Below are positions 12,162 to 23,328 of a stretch of 64,000 nucleotides of DNA, piece by piece. Made by a program: the position numbers and the translations under genes. The notes under the pieces were generated by a model. That model was given only the letters and a program-made list of their open reading frames with translations, ran no database searches and was not told the origin of the DNA. The first letter of the stretch is position 1, and each line of letters starts with the position of its first letter. Origin of the DNA: Manis javanica (Eukaryota; Chordata; Mammalia; Pholidota; Manidae); assembly GCF_040802235.1 (NCBI RefSeq), contig NC_133172.1:27361738-27425737 (forward strand), read 5' to 3'.

Positions 12162-14154
12162 ATGGATTTCTTACTTTTAGTGTCAAATTAATATAACAGC
12201 TTTTAATATCACATTAAATTATTATCTTTGTTGAGTCTTTTGATACCCTCAATTTTGCACCCCAGGCAGATGCTTCACACACCCCACCCACCTCAACCTA
12301 GTCCCTGTCTAGGGACTGCTTTAAAGCCTTCAGGCCTCCTTGTCTTCAGGAATGGGGATATTTGCAAAAGTGCCTTAGTTCATCAATGCCTCTAGCCCAA
12401 AGACCATCCAGGGTCAAGGTGCTTCTCTGTATGTGAAAATCAAAAACCAGCCGCCACCACCACCACCACCAGCAGCCCTATCCCCAGCAGGCCAGCAGAG
12501 TGCCAGAGAATATGGGCTCGAATACTGACCACTCTGAAGATTGAAACTCATCTTGAGAAGTTGTAGTTTAAGATGGCTCCTGCGGCAAGAAGGGAAGATG
12601 ACAGATGACTTAAGATATTACAGTAATTTTAATGACAAAGCACTAAGTGTATCACAGAAGAAATTCAAAATCAATTCATCTGCTTCCCAGCAGAAGTGAA
12701 TCTAACAGGCAGTGAAGCATAATCTTAATAATGTACTTATTCCAAAACAAGGAATTAACCAAGCTACCCTAAATGTGTCTGTATGACATCCCTTTTTGTT
12801 TCTGGTACCTTGATAAGGACTTAAAATCCCATTTGTATGGAAATAAATTAAGCTCTAAAGTTATCTTCTTGTTCTGGGGCATTACCTCAGGAGGTTTGCT
12901 GTGAATCCTCTCTAGCTAAGTGGGATCTTAGTCTAGGACCCTGCAGAGCTTCACCTTTTGTTGTTAAAGCAAAAGCATACTCGTGTTCCAACCACTACAA
13001 CTGTGACTCCTTTAGGGGCTGTATCTTTAATTAAGGTTCTCTGATGGCAAAGAAAACTGATTCTGGCCAACCCAACATCCTTCCATTTGAACTAATGGAA
13101 GAATCAGCTAAACTGGAGAACCAGACTGAATTAGGATGGGAGCCACACAGTGCCCTGGGTGGACTGGGAAGGGCTAGCATAGATAAAAAGAATAGTTGAC
13201 AACCTTGTCAGAGTTCACTCATTCCAACAATAGGCCCCTGGCTGATGTTTTGCATTCTGGGCTTATTGCACTCAATATTCAAAGTCCCAAGAAAACAATG
13301 TCCATGTTTGGGTTATGCACTCACACTAGATCAACAATCCAAAGACTGCCCTCAATGAGTGAGAAAAGGTTCCTTTCAGAGATACGAAGGTCCTGTGACC
13401 AAAGGTGCTGGGTGAACAAGCACAGAGGAGCTAGGACTTGTCAGAAATCAAGGCCACACTTCTAAGCACACTGAAGTTCCATGGTTTTCCCTGATGCATT
13501 CCAACAATGTATGAAAGGTTTGGAACCTTAACTTCACACAGTGCCTGATACAATAAGCAAATTGTTATCATTACTTTCATTGCCTTTATTCTCAATTGTT
13601 TATTATTTGGATTATCTGTCAAAGCCTTCATAAAAGTGGAATGTTTACCATGGAACAGGGAGGGCGTCTTGAAATGGCATGGTTTTTTTCTCAACAGAAG
13701 AAATAAAGAGGGGGCTAACCAGGTTATTGGCCCCTGCTTCTGAAGAGCCCTGGCCTCCTGCTGAGGCCCAGACTCCACCGTCCCTGCCACTCCAGGGCCC
13801 ATGGGTCCATTAGGCACAGTGGGCGCAGTGCCCACACCCACAGTACTGCTAGGGGCACACAAAAAATGTTTTTTAAATCAGAAGAAAAAAATGACCTTTA
13901 AAATTTAAGAAAATGTATAATATTATGTATTTGTCTTTATATCAACACAGTTGTCAAATATAACCATGAAAGTCATAGTACAGCCCTGAGTCACTCCCTA
14001 AAAATGAAAGTTGTGTGCTCTATGGAGGAGAGAATGGCCACTTTTTTTCCGTTCTTTACCAATGATCTTCCTGCCTCCTACACAAGACCTTGCTAAATCA
14101 CTCCTATTATTTCACCCAGGATGGGAGCTGAAAATATTCACAAACCCCACATTC
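12162..14154. other. Mostly unassigned; one unnamed repeat and a CAC run
   Basis: About 12185-12300 (minus) resembles the unnamed repeat at 10205-10372. A short (CAC)n run lies at 12450-12471. About 13720-13870 is unusually GC-rich and may be another old repeat. No coding exon supported; the 143-residue minus-strand frame at 13431-13862 has no recognisable domain. Confidence 0.4.
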
Positions 14155-14330
14155 TTTATTCAGTAAACAACCATCAAGTACTTAATACATGTCAGACACT
14201 CTGCAAACTACTGGCACACAGCTGTGGCAGGATAGACATAGACTTTGTGCTCAAGACGGGTAAGGTCTAATTGGAGAAACATATAACCAATGTGTTTATC
14301 TTACTGGGCTATAATGACCTAGTACATACT
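14155..14330 (-). repeat. L2 fragment, antisense
   Basis: Antisense L2 order: 'caagtacttaatacatgtca', 'tttgtgctcaagacgggtaa', 'attggagaaacatataacca'. Confidence 0.6.
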
Positions 14331-14559
14331 GGAAATATATAATCATATCTAATATTTTTCTATGATGCTGATCATAGCACACATAACCCACACACTGAAC
14401 TTCATATTTACACACATGAACATACAGAGAATTCAGCCAAATATGTTGTCTCCTCTTCTGTACCCTTTTCACAAATGCTCATCCCAATGCCCCCATTCAA
14501 TCCTCCTATAAAAATCCTCATTTACACAAGCCTAGAATACAGATTTTTTTATTGGGAGT

Positions 14560-15180
14560 CCATAAGTATAGAAGGGAGGATGGATAGATGGAAGGTAGAT
14601 GAGTGGGGAGAAGGGATAATATGATGATAAAAGAAGATAAGGAAAGAGAGATTGATGGATGGATGGATGGATGGATGGATGGATGGATGGATGGATAAAT
14701 TAATGGATGAAAGAAGGAGGGAAGAATAGAAAATGAAAGGGGAAAAAATGGATGGATAGATGGAAAATGAATGTATTGATTCATGTGTGGAAGTTTAACT
14801 GCAGGGATAAATAAATGCATGGAGAGAAAGAGGAAGAACTCCACTGAGGGAAAGAGGAATGGACAGATGTGTGGGCAGATAGGTTACTAAAAATTTACAG
14901 AGAAATGCAGGAAAGAATAGATGCAGAGGGTTAAATGGGTTGATGGTGTAAGGATACATGGACAGTTAGATATAATGGTTACTGATGTGCTAATAAATAA
15001 ATAAATGGATAGAGGAATAAATAGAGTAATTGAAGAAGAAAGAGATGGAGGTATGGAAGGTTGGACAGACATTTGAATAGAAAGAGATAAATAGGCAAAT
15101 GCAAAATGGGAAAAAATTGATGATTGGGAGGCCAGTGAGCAGACAAATCAAAAAGTAACAGAGAGAGGTATGGGTGGAAG
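14560..15180 (+). repeat. Degenerate GGAT/GATA satellite-like tract
   Basis: A pure (GGAT)n core of about 10 units lies at 14654-14696. Around it, about 600 bp is built of diverged GGAT, GATA, AATG and GAAGG words, with motifs such as 'gatagatggaa' and 'aataaataaatggatagagg' recurring. Minus-strand frames rich in Ser, Pro, Ile, His are by-products of this composition, not genes. Confidence 0.85.
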
Positions 15181-15860
15181 TTCATTTGGCTAAAGGAAAG
15201 GGTAGATTTATGAGCACATGAATTTAATGCATGAATACCTGGCTAGAGCACTGCATGAACTAAAATTCAACTAACAGATGGATGAGTGTATAAGCATATA
15301 TGAGAAGACATTGTATGTAATTCAACTGAAATGTGGCACAAAAAAGTGTCATGCAGTAGCTTGGCCTGAAACTGTTTCCAACTGCTTGGGGATGTTAGTC
15401 TCTGAAGGCAGCTGAAGTGGTAGATGTGTGGAACCTGACAGGAGATCAAGTTTGGACTGCAGTCACACAGTAAAGGCTTTATGGAGAGGTTGGCACATTC
15501 TCCAAAGTGAGCACAACATTGGGCTGAGGAGGGTTGTGAGGGCCCCATCGCTTCCTTAGTGATTGAGGAAGTCCTCCCCTCCTCCCTGCTTCTCTGAGAC
15601 AATTTGTGCCAGACACTATCAGTGATAAATTGTTTGCTGCTGTTGTTAATTAAATAACAAAGAATGTGGGATGGGAAAACATTCTGCAAGTTCTCAGGTC
15701 CTCTCTTTAGCTGTGGCACTTATACACATATTCATTCAATCAGATGTGTGTTTAGAAGAGCCAGCTCTGTGCCAGGCCCCAGGCAAGTTCCATGTGGAGG
15801 ACAGGAAGGAATTAGAAAGTCACTGGGCTGTATTGAGCCTCCACCACTTACCAGCCACAT
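15181..15860. other. Intergenic, nothing firmly recognised
   Basis: A weak L2/MIR-like stretch near 15730-15830 ('ctctgtgccaggccccagg'). The 150-residue minus-strand frame at 15267-15719 has no recognised domain or splice context. Confidence 0.4.
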
Positions 15861-15864
15861 TACC

Positions 15865-15965
15865 CTCAAGTCACTTAATCCCCACACCAATCCTATGAAG
15901 TACTCTTTTTATCCCCATTTTAAAGATGAGGAAATTGAGGCACATGAAGTTAATATATATAAAAC
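15865..15965 (-). repeat. MIR fragment, antisense
   Basis: 'ccacaccaatcctatgaagt', 'atccccattttaaagatgag', 'aaattgaggcacatgaagtt' is the antisense MIR core. Confidence 0.85.
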
Positions 15966-16024
15966 CTTTACTACATGTCAGGCACTGTTTTAATTGTTCA
16001 AAAACATTATTAGTTTACTAGTAC

Positions 16025-16540
16025 CCTGCTGTGGTAGACTGTTAAATGGCCACAGTCCTTCACTGACCCCTGTCCCCATGTCTTTTATATGTCACTTTGC
16101 AGCAACTCCCATCAAAAGGTGAAGTCTATTTCCCCACCTCTTCAGGCTGGACTGACTTGTGACTGGCTTAGGCCACCAGAATGTGGCAGATGTGATGTGT
16201 GCCAGCTCTGAGCCAAGGACTCAAGGGACATTGTGAGTCTCCCATGTCTTGGACTGATGCTGCCATGTGAACACACCCAAGTGACCCTACTACAGGATGA
16301 AGGACTGATGAGACAGCCGCCCTGGTCACTACAGAGGAAGCCTGCAGCTTCCAGACATATGAGTGAAGCCATGCTAGACCATTCAGTATCCCCCTCTCAA
16401 GTTACCACAGAGACCTGAGTGAGCCAGTGGAGGTTAGCTAAGCCCAGCCCTCCCTGGTCAGCAGAACTGCCTAGCCTCATAAGCAAGACTCATGCTTTTT
16501 GTTTCAAGCCACTGAGTCTGGGATGGTTTGGGGAATATAG
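16025..16540 (+). mobile_element. MaLR (MLT1-like) LTR
   Basis: Carries the MLT1 LTR order: 'gactgacttgtgactggctt', 'ccaccagaatgtggcagatg', 'ccagacatatgagtgaagcc', and the terminal 'tttcaagccactgagtctgg'. Length about 500 bp fits one LTR. Confidence 0.75.
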
Positions 16541-17369
16541 TGGGAACTCATAAGGACCATGCAATTTTGAAAGACACACATACTCAAAGTGGCCAGGATA
16601 TAAAGATGTGGGAACACAAAGAAGGAAGGACTTCTCAACAGGGGTCCCAAGAAGGGGTGGTTCTGGAGTCAACAGAATCAAGTACTTCTACTTGAGAAAA
16701 GTAGTCAAGTTCCTGCCAGGGTGGGTGGGATCTACAGGGCATCCCCACCCCCAGTAGCAAAGCAGCTGAAGTCTAAGCTCCAAAAGTCCATCCAAGCACC
16801 TCAGATGCAGGGATGACTCAGGCTCTCTTCCAGCCACAGGCACCAAGCAGACTCAGGAAATCATTAAGCTGGTCAGGACAAGCAGCACCACACTTTCCCT
16901 TGGGTGGCGTTGGGACCAGATTCCTGGATGCAAAACCACAACCCATAATGTCCAGCCAGGTTCTCTCCACCTCCTGCCTACAACCCCCCTCCTCCACTGC
17001 CCTCCCCAACTCCGTGCACTATATGCCCCTCCTCCCCCATACTCCATCAGCATTCCTATCAGCTCCCACCAAGAGCCATGCAACTCAAGACTCAGGGATA
17101 TGTTCAAAACCATGTTCAAAATCAAAATTAGACAAGAGAAACTATGTTTAATTAACAAGGAAGCAAATGGTTTTGGAGATGAGATGCAAAAGACAAGAAG
17201 ACAGGGGGCGCCAGTCAGCAGCAGTTACTACACTGAGGAACTCCACGTATATGCCAGCCAAGGGGCTGCTTACTCACAGGGAAGCAAATGGAAATCAACC
17301 ATGAAGCAGGTGACTGCGGAGGAGACCAGGGGTGATCTCTATCTAAGCTGGTTTTGATCAAAAAGGTAC
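16541..17369. other. Intergenic, nothing recognised
   Basis: No gene or clear repeat. Open frames here are short and unsupported. Confidence 0.4.
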
Positions 17370-17545
17370 ACATGTTCATAGTTTAAGAGTCAGGCAACTT
17401 TACAAGGTTTGCTACAAAAATAGCAGCCCTCCGCCTCTCTACCCCACCCAACCCCAACTCCCAGAAGTAGTTACTTTCAACTCCTGCTGATTTGTTTGGT
17501 ATGACTTGGATGCCTGTGCAATACCAAGAAGCGATAGGTGTACTT
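17370..17545 (-). mobile_element. Old L1 3'-end fragment, antisense
   Basis: Resembles the antisense old L1 3' end seen widely in mammals: 'cacatgttcatagtttaaga', a C-rich block, then 'agtagttactttcaactcct'. Diverged. Confidence 0.45.
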
Positions 17546-17889
17546 TTAGTTTTAGGCATTCTTTTCTTCCCTCTGTGGTAGAAAAGATAGCCCTATTTCA
17601 TAGCTCCCCTCTCCCCACCTTACCACACTTCCCTTCCTGCCATCTTCCCAACCCAGATCCTCTCGAGGAAATCTCTCCCAGAACCTTTGACTTGCTCAGA
17701 CTGGAGTCTCCAATCTGATACACAGTTGTTGCCCTGAAATCTCCCCTCACAGCTCTCTTGAGTTGGATCCTCCATTTCCTATATCCTATGTTTCTCCTCT
17801 TTCTCTTGACTTTAAACCCTAGTTTTGGTGGAGCATATATTCTGATAATTTTGTGACAAAGAATGCACGAGACTTAAATGTTTTAAAAC

Positions 17890-18180
17890 ATTATTATTCA
17901 ACTCTTATGTTTCCTTGATAGCTTGGCTGGATATAGAATTCTATATGGGGACTCATGTTCCTCCCAGGCTTCAAAGACATCAATCCATCATTGGCTTCTA
18001 GCTTCTAGTATTGTTGTTGAAAATTCAAGCCATTCTGTTTTTTGATCTTTTGTATATTACACATTTTTTTTTCTTTCAGGAAGCTTCTAGGATCTTCTTT
18101 CAGTCCCAAGTGCAATGAAATTTTATTTCAAGAAAAGGAAGCTATTAAAAAGAAGAGCATTCAGGGAATAGGAAAACATT
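17890..18180 (-). mobile_element. Old L1/HAL1 fragment, antisense
   Basis: 'ggctggatatagaattctat', then 'ctcccaggcttcaaag', 'ccatcattggcttctagctt' and 'gaaaattcaagccattctg' match the antisense ORF1-side region of ancient L1/HAL1. Confidence 0.55.
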
Positions 18181-19160
18181 CTGAAAATTAAAAATTAGGC
18201 AATATGAACAAAAATTCCTAAAGAAGTATTAGGAGGCAAATATGAAAAAATACTGTAAAATAGAATAGACAAGAGAGGTTGTATTGACCTCTTTCATATT
18301 AGAGCTTTTCTAAGGTGTCTGCTGATCCTGAGATGTCAGCTCTATTTAGGGTCAGGACACTAAATGCTGACTGGAAGCTTAAGCAAATGATGGGACTTAA
18401 CAACTGTGGGCTTCTTTGGAGGGTGATCATGGGGACATTCCATTGAAGAATTTCCAATGTTGGTTTCTCTGGAAAACTGACCAAGAAGAGAGGTCTAAAT
18501 AAGTTTCCTCTGAACCTCTGCCCATAGAATACAAGCCTGGAAGTTAGCATCCAGAGGCTGAGTTGGGAAAGAAAGCTAGTAGAGAAACATTAAAAATAAC
18601 TCCATTTTCAGACCCTATTTTATCTCTCTGAGAAGAAACCTTCTCCTTCCCACTTGGTGTAGGAAGGCCAGTCACCATCAACACTGAGTGGAAGAAGATT
18701 GGGATTCTAATAGCTTCTATAATAGATTTGTCTGATTTTTCAAGCTGCACCTTTACTTCAAGCTGCACCTGCAGAGATACCTGAGGGTGACATTTCATGA
18801 GCTATTAAGTGGTTCTTTGATTTAAGTCAGTCGACCAGTTCAGTTACCACTTGCCCATGTGCTTTTCAAAATCTGTTTTTATTTTCCTTTCCTGTTTTCC
18901 TGAGTTTGTGTTTTTAAAATCTTGTTGCTTTTTATTTACTCTCAAAACTTCATAAATATGCCAATTAAGTTATATATTCAATCAGCCATCTCTACTAAAC
19001 CCTAAAGTGATTTCAACTACCTACAAAATCTCAGCCCTAAGTTAGCAAGGAGAATCAGAGAACACCATAGTTGCTTTCATTCTTTTGAGACCAAATATCC
19101 TCCCTGTGAAACTATGAAAGAGAGGAAAAGTCTCACAGTCTCCAGGCCTCCACTGTGGTG
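18181..19160. other. Intergenic, nothing recognised
   Basis: No coding exon or named repeat supported. Confidence 0.4.
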
Positions 19161-19164
19161 GATC

Positions 19165-19990
19165 ATATCAGCTATTGTTTGGGGCTGCTCAGCCCCATAC
19201 CCTTTCTGTGGATTAGGCATACCACCCATGGCTAACCAGATATAGTACCTCATTACCCAGAGCAGCGATTGGCCCAGGAGTGGACATGTGATCCAACCAG
19301 GACCAATCTGAGACCTTCCCTGGGACTAACATTGGGAAGAGCAGTTAGACTTCTAAGATGAAAGGATATTAACTTGGAGCTTCCAGGGGCTATCTTGTCC
19401 ACCACATAGAAAACACCTTGTGGGGAGTTGGGGTTCCTATGGCCAGGATCCTCACTGAACTTAAACCCCCTGATGATGTAACTGGCCTGTTGCTAGGCTA
19501 CCGCTTCCACACGTTTAGGCAATAAGCTATTATTGTGATATATAGAGAGCTCGGCCTAGTGCTCTGGGTGGAGGCAGAGACGCTAGTGCTCGACCTACTG
19601 CCAGGAGAACAAGCCGGGTAATAAACCCTTTCACCCCAATGAATGTTTTGCTGTCAATTTATTTGGTCACATTGAATCCATAGTGAACTTGCCAGGGCCC
19701 GAAACCCATTGGCAAGACACACCTGTCTGTAATGAGAAAACACAAAGCCAAGTAGAGATGTGAAAGAGAAAGAGAATACCAGTGAGAGGCACCAGAATGC
19801 TGATAGCATGCAAAGACAGCAGGAAGAGAAAAGGATGGGAATCTCTGGAATAAGATGTGAGGAATTCCATAACATGGACATGAAGACTAGTAACTGATGT
19901 TTTTAGTGGTAAGCAGGGGGAAAAGCACCAAATGAGCCAGAGACAGTAGAGCCCCAGGCCCCCAAATACCCGGCTCACAGGTATGTTGGT
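19165..19990 (+). repeat. Old LTR-like repeat, interrupted by LTR B
   Basis: Left part 19165-19418 ('gctgctcagccccatac', 'ggagtggacatgtgatcca', 'aggggctatcttgtccacca') continues at 19725 ('gtctgtaatgagaaaacaca') once LTR B and one copy of its 5-bp duplication are removed. The family resembles the repeat at 42520-43015 but is not named. Confidence 0.5.
19419..19719 (+). mobile_element. Solo LTR B (5-bp-duplication ERV family)
   Basis: Plus strand, 301 bp, TG...CA ends (TGTGGGGAG to GGCAAGACA). It contains a TATA-like 'gatatatagagagctcg', an AATAAA at about 19621, and the shared 3' block 'tgaatccatagtgaacttgc'. A perfect 5-bp target duplication cacct lies at 19414-19418 and 19720-19724. It shares with LTR C the module 'aactggcctgttgctaggct', which A, D and E lack. 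No internal ERV sequence. Confidence 0.92.
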
Positions 19991-20191
19991 GGTCGTGGGG
20001 GAAAGAGAAATGGGAGGCCCAAGAAGGTGGGGTCTTCAGAGGAGCCACAGAACCAAAAAGAAAAGAAAAAGCTAAGCTTCATTGTAGGTGGCTTTTATCC
20101 CAGCATCTTTGTCTCCATTACCTAAACAAAAATCTGTCATGTGCCCATTTTGAGCCTAATTCAATCCTTTTCAAGAAAAGATATGACCAAG

Positions 20192-20543
20192 GGTCTTGCC
20201 TGAGGGTTTCAATTCCAGGCAAGTTCCCTAAGGATTCATTGAGACTGAAAAATGACAACAGAATGTTCTTGGGGTAAAAGCATTAATACCTGGCTTTATT
20301 CTCCTGGTGATAGGTGGAGCACTAGAATCACGTCTGCATCCAACAGTCTGCAGGCCCGTGATCCACCTCTGTCTCTGCCTCCACCCAGAGCACTGGGCAG
20401 AGCTCTTTATAGAGTGGCTGAGTCAATAACAGCTAATTGCCAACAGGTGTGGAAACAGCAGCCTAGCAACAGGCCAGTTATATCATCAAGTAGTTTAGGT
20501 TGAGGTGAGGATCCTGGCCATAGGAACTCCCATTTTCCCTAGA
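20192..20543 (-). mobile_element. Solo LTR C (5-bp-duplication ERV family)
   Basis: Minus strand, about 352 bp, most like LTR B in its middle module. TATA-like 'ctctataaagagctctgc' and AATAAA present on the minus strand. Terminal TG/CA are mutated, but the flanks still give a perfect 5-bp duplication, ccaag, at 20187-20191 and 20544-20548, which fixes the ends. Confidence 0.92.
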
Positions 20544-20689
20544 CCAAGAAAACTTTTGCTAGGCTTAAGTTTTCCAGTGTGCTCACCTGAACAATGTGGA
20601 TAGCCTTCTCTTCCGACTTTTCTGACACTGTGTGATCTATAAGAAAACTAAGCCCTCAATACAGCACAACACTTCACACACTTGGACAT

Positions 20690-20745
20690 GCACACACACA
20701 CACACACATATAAAACACACACATATGTATGCATGCTTACACATA
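20690..20745 (+). repeat. (CA)n microsatellite
   Basis: CA repeat with interruptions, followed by 'acacacatatgtatgcatgc'. Confidence 0.9.
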
Positions 20746-20818
20746 CACAGAAATTAACTTTCCCACCATGGAATAATACACTAATATTCAAAATCACCAA
20801 CTTTGACTGTTACCATGG

Positions 20819-21295
20819 TGTCTTGTCAATGGGTTTCCACCCCGAGCAAGTTTGCTATGGATTCAATGTGACCAAAGAAATTGACAACAAAACGTTCTTG
20901 GGGTGAAAGGGTTATACCCTACTTTATTTCCAGGTGGCGGGTCAGTCACTAAAATCCCATTCACTCAGAGTGAGTCTGCATGCAGCAAACTGGTCTCTGC
21001 CTCTGGGCTCCTCTATCTGCATAGTCGTCCTCTGGGCCTCTCTGCCTGAACAGCCATCCCACCCAGTTGTCCTGCACAGCCATTCTCTGGGTCTCTGTCC
21101 TCGGCCCTGCCACCACTCCAGCCTCTGCTCTGCTCTCCTGCAGCCTTGCAGCCCTGCTACTGTGTTGCTCCCAGAGCACTGGGCAGAGCTCTTTATATAG
21201 AGTCAACAGCCATGTATTGCTCACAGGTGTGCAGTGAGCCAGTCAATCAGGACCAGGTGAGAATCCTGGCCACAGGAAGTCTCATTTTATCCACA
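20819..21295 (-). mobile_element. Solo LTR D (5-bp-duplication ERV family)
   Basis: Minus strand, 477 bp, ends TGTGGATAAAATGAG and GACAAGACA. TATA box TATAAAG (minus; 21191-21197 on plus), then a long CAG/CCAGAGG-rich repeat block, then AATAAAG. Perfect 5-bp target duplication catgg at 20814-20818 and 21296-21300. Same long form as A and E. Confidence 0.95.
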
Positions 21296-21300
21296 CATGG

Positions 21301-22856
21301 TAATGAGCAGCATTAAGTCCTGCTGCTAAAATTTCAAGAGCAGATGAGATGACATGAAGTATTTATGTGTAACTGCATTGTGTAAGGAAAAGAGCTTTTC
21401 TTTCATATAAAATATGAGTGTCTCAGATGGGATGGTTGTTTATATCACACTGTTGTCAGATGAATGCAGCCAAGTCTTTCTACCCCTTCACTCTCCACTC
21501 CAGCTCATGTTACTTCCAGAAGAAGGTGGAAAGCAAGACAGTAAACAGGGCTCAGCCTCCATGGAAGTACCGGACCTGATCTGGGCTGGAGTCATTCCAG
21601 AGACTTTCAGGGGCTCAAGTTTTTTTATATTCCAAATTCACTGGGGAGATTATTTTTATTTCAACTTGTGCAGTTGTACACCTGCTGTCCCCCATAATTG
21701 GCTGGCTCCTGAGCCACATTAATCATCATAGTGTGTCAGCATAAAGGGAACCATGCAAATTCAGAACCCTTCATTTTATAGGTGAACATTGAGAGAGCTC
21801 ATAATTGGATGTTTCTGGAGAAGAGATGTGAAGTCAGTGGAGGTGTCCCCCACACACCTCAGAAGGGGCTGAGCTAGGTTAGGATTGGGCCATACTAACT
21901 GTTCCCTCATCCAAGGGCTTTCTCCAGATATTCTAATGTTGTTTTCACAGAGCACCTTCTTTCCAGAGCCAATACTGTGCAGTTCCTTACCTGACAACAA
22001 CTCCAGCCATTGAACACCAGGCATTGTTTCTGACCACTACAGAGCAGGGCACCAAGCTTCTTCAAGGATCGTAGTTGAACTCTAAAAAGAAACTTCCAGT
22101 CATTTGGCATTCAAACCTCATATTCAGGACCAGGAGTAAGAACTTTATTCAATAAGTAAGTTAAGTTTCATGATTATCTTTAATCACACTTTAATGAGCT
22201 TTCTGGGAAAGGTAGAGATTTTAAATGAGAATGCACTCATCCAAATAATTCTCTGCTCCTTGAGGGAGGAAATGAATTTGGAGTACAGGGTAACATTTTA
22301 TTCAAGGGGTGGGTGGTCCCTATGCTGGACACAGAACCCCCATGGAAGCAGCCCTCCTCCAGTGCATGTGGGATTGGGAGGAAGATGGACAGTGGGTAGA
22401 TGAAAAATCCCCCACCAGTAAAGTACACAATGAATGAATGAATGGTGTTAGAAAGGAAGGAAAGACTGAGGGATGATCAGAGCCAGGAAGATCCTGAAGG
22501 AAATGAGCAGGCTCGGGTTGGGAGGTTTCCATGTCCAGGAAAGCCCCAGATGCAGCTGGCCTGCCATTTGCCCTCTGCTCCTGCCCTAGCATGCTCTGCC
22601 CGAAATACTTTCTGGGCCAAACCACACCTCACCATCTCTACCTCCCTAAGCTGCTGAACTTTAATGAGCTTTAATGTGTCCCCTATTACAATGCCAGAGG
22701 GAAAAAGAGAAGACAAATGAGAAATATAACTTTGATAATTTCCGCTGCCTTAACAAGAGAGTTGTGATCATGTTCTGTGTGCCTGAGAAGGGAAGCTATG
22801 GTTCGTAGCTCAAAGATAAAGCCCTTTATTGTGCACCAGTGGGGCCCACTTGCTGG
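21301..22856. other. Intergenic, nothing recognised
   Basis: No gene or clear repeat between the two solo LTRs D and E. Confidence 0.4.
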
Positions 22857-22861
22857 GCCTG

Positions 22862-23323
22862 TGTCTTGCCAATGGATTTCAGCCCCAGGCAAGTTCACTG
22901 TGGATTCAGTGTGACCAAAGAATATGACAGCAAAACATTCTTGGGGTGAAAGGGTTATATCCAACTTTATTCTCACAGTGGCAGGTCAGTCACTAAAATC
23001 CCATTCACCCAGAGCGAGTCTGCATGCAGCAAGGCAATCTCTGCCTCTGGGTCTCTCTGCCTGCACAGCCATCCTCTGGGCCTCTCTGCACAGTCGTCCC
23101 ACACAGCCATCCTCTGGGCCTCTGTCCTCGGCGCTGCCGCCACTCCAGCCTCTGCTCTGCTCTCCTGCAGTCTTGCAGCCCTGCCACCATGTCGTGTGCA
23201 GAGCACTGGGCGGAGCTCTTTTTTATAAAGTCAACAGCCATGTATTGCCCACAGGTGTGCAGTGAGCTAGTCAATCAGGGCCAAGTGAGAATCCTGGCCA
23301 CAGGAACTCTCATTTTATCCACA
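22862..23323 (-). mobile_element. Solo LTR E (5-bp-duplication ERV family)
   Basis: Minus strand, 462 bp, TGTGGATAAAATGAG to GGCAAGACA. Perfect 5-bp target duplication gcctg at 22857-22861 and 23324-23328. The block after the TATA region holds about three imperfect repeats of 'cacagccatcctctgggcct' (plus-strand reading). No internal ERV genes. Confidence 0.95.
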
Positions 23324-23328
23324 GCCTG

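Noticed and set aside
13431..13862. 143-residue minus-strand frame as a gene
   Set aside because: No domain, no splice signals, and it crosses a GC-rich to AT-rich boundary typical of repeat junctions.
14654..14696. A CRISPR-like or telomere-like array
   Set aside because: It is a simple (GGAT)n microsatellite without spacers, in a mammalian genome.
14518..15185. Three overlapping Ser/Pro/Ile-rich minus-strand frames as a repetitive protein family
   Set aside because: They translate the degenerate GGAT/GATA repeat; no start context, splice signal or independent coding signal.
19419..21295. A provirus with LTRs B and D or C and D as its two ends
   Set aside because: B is in the opposite orientation, C and D have different flanking duplications, and there is no gag, pol or env between them.
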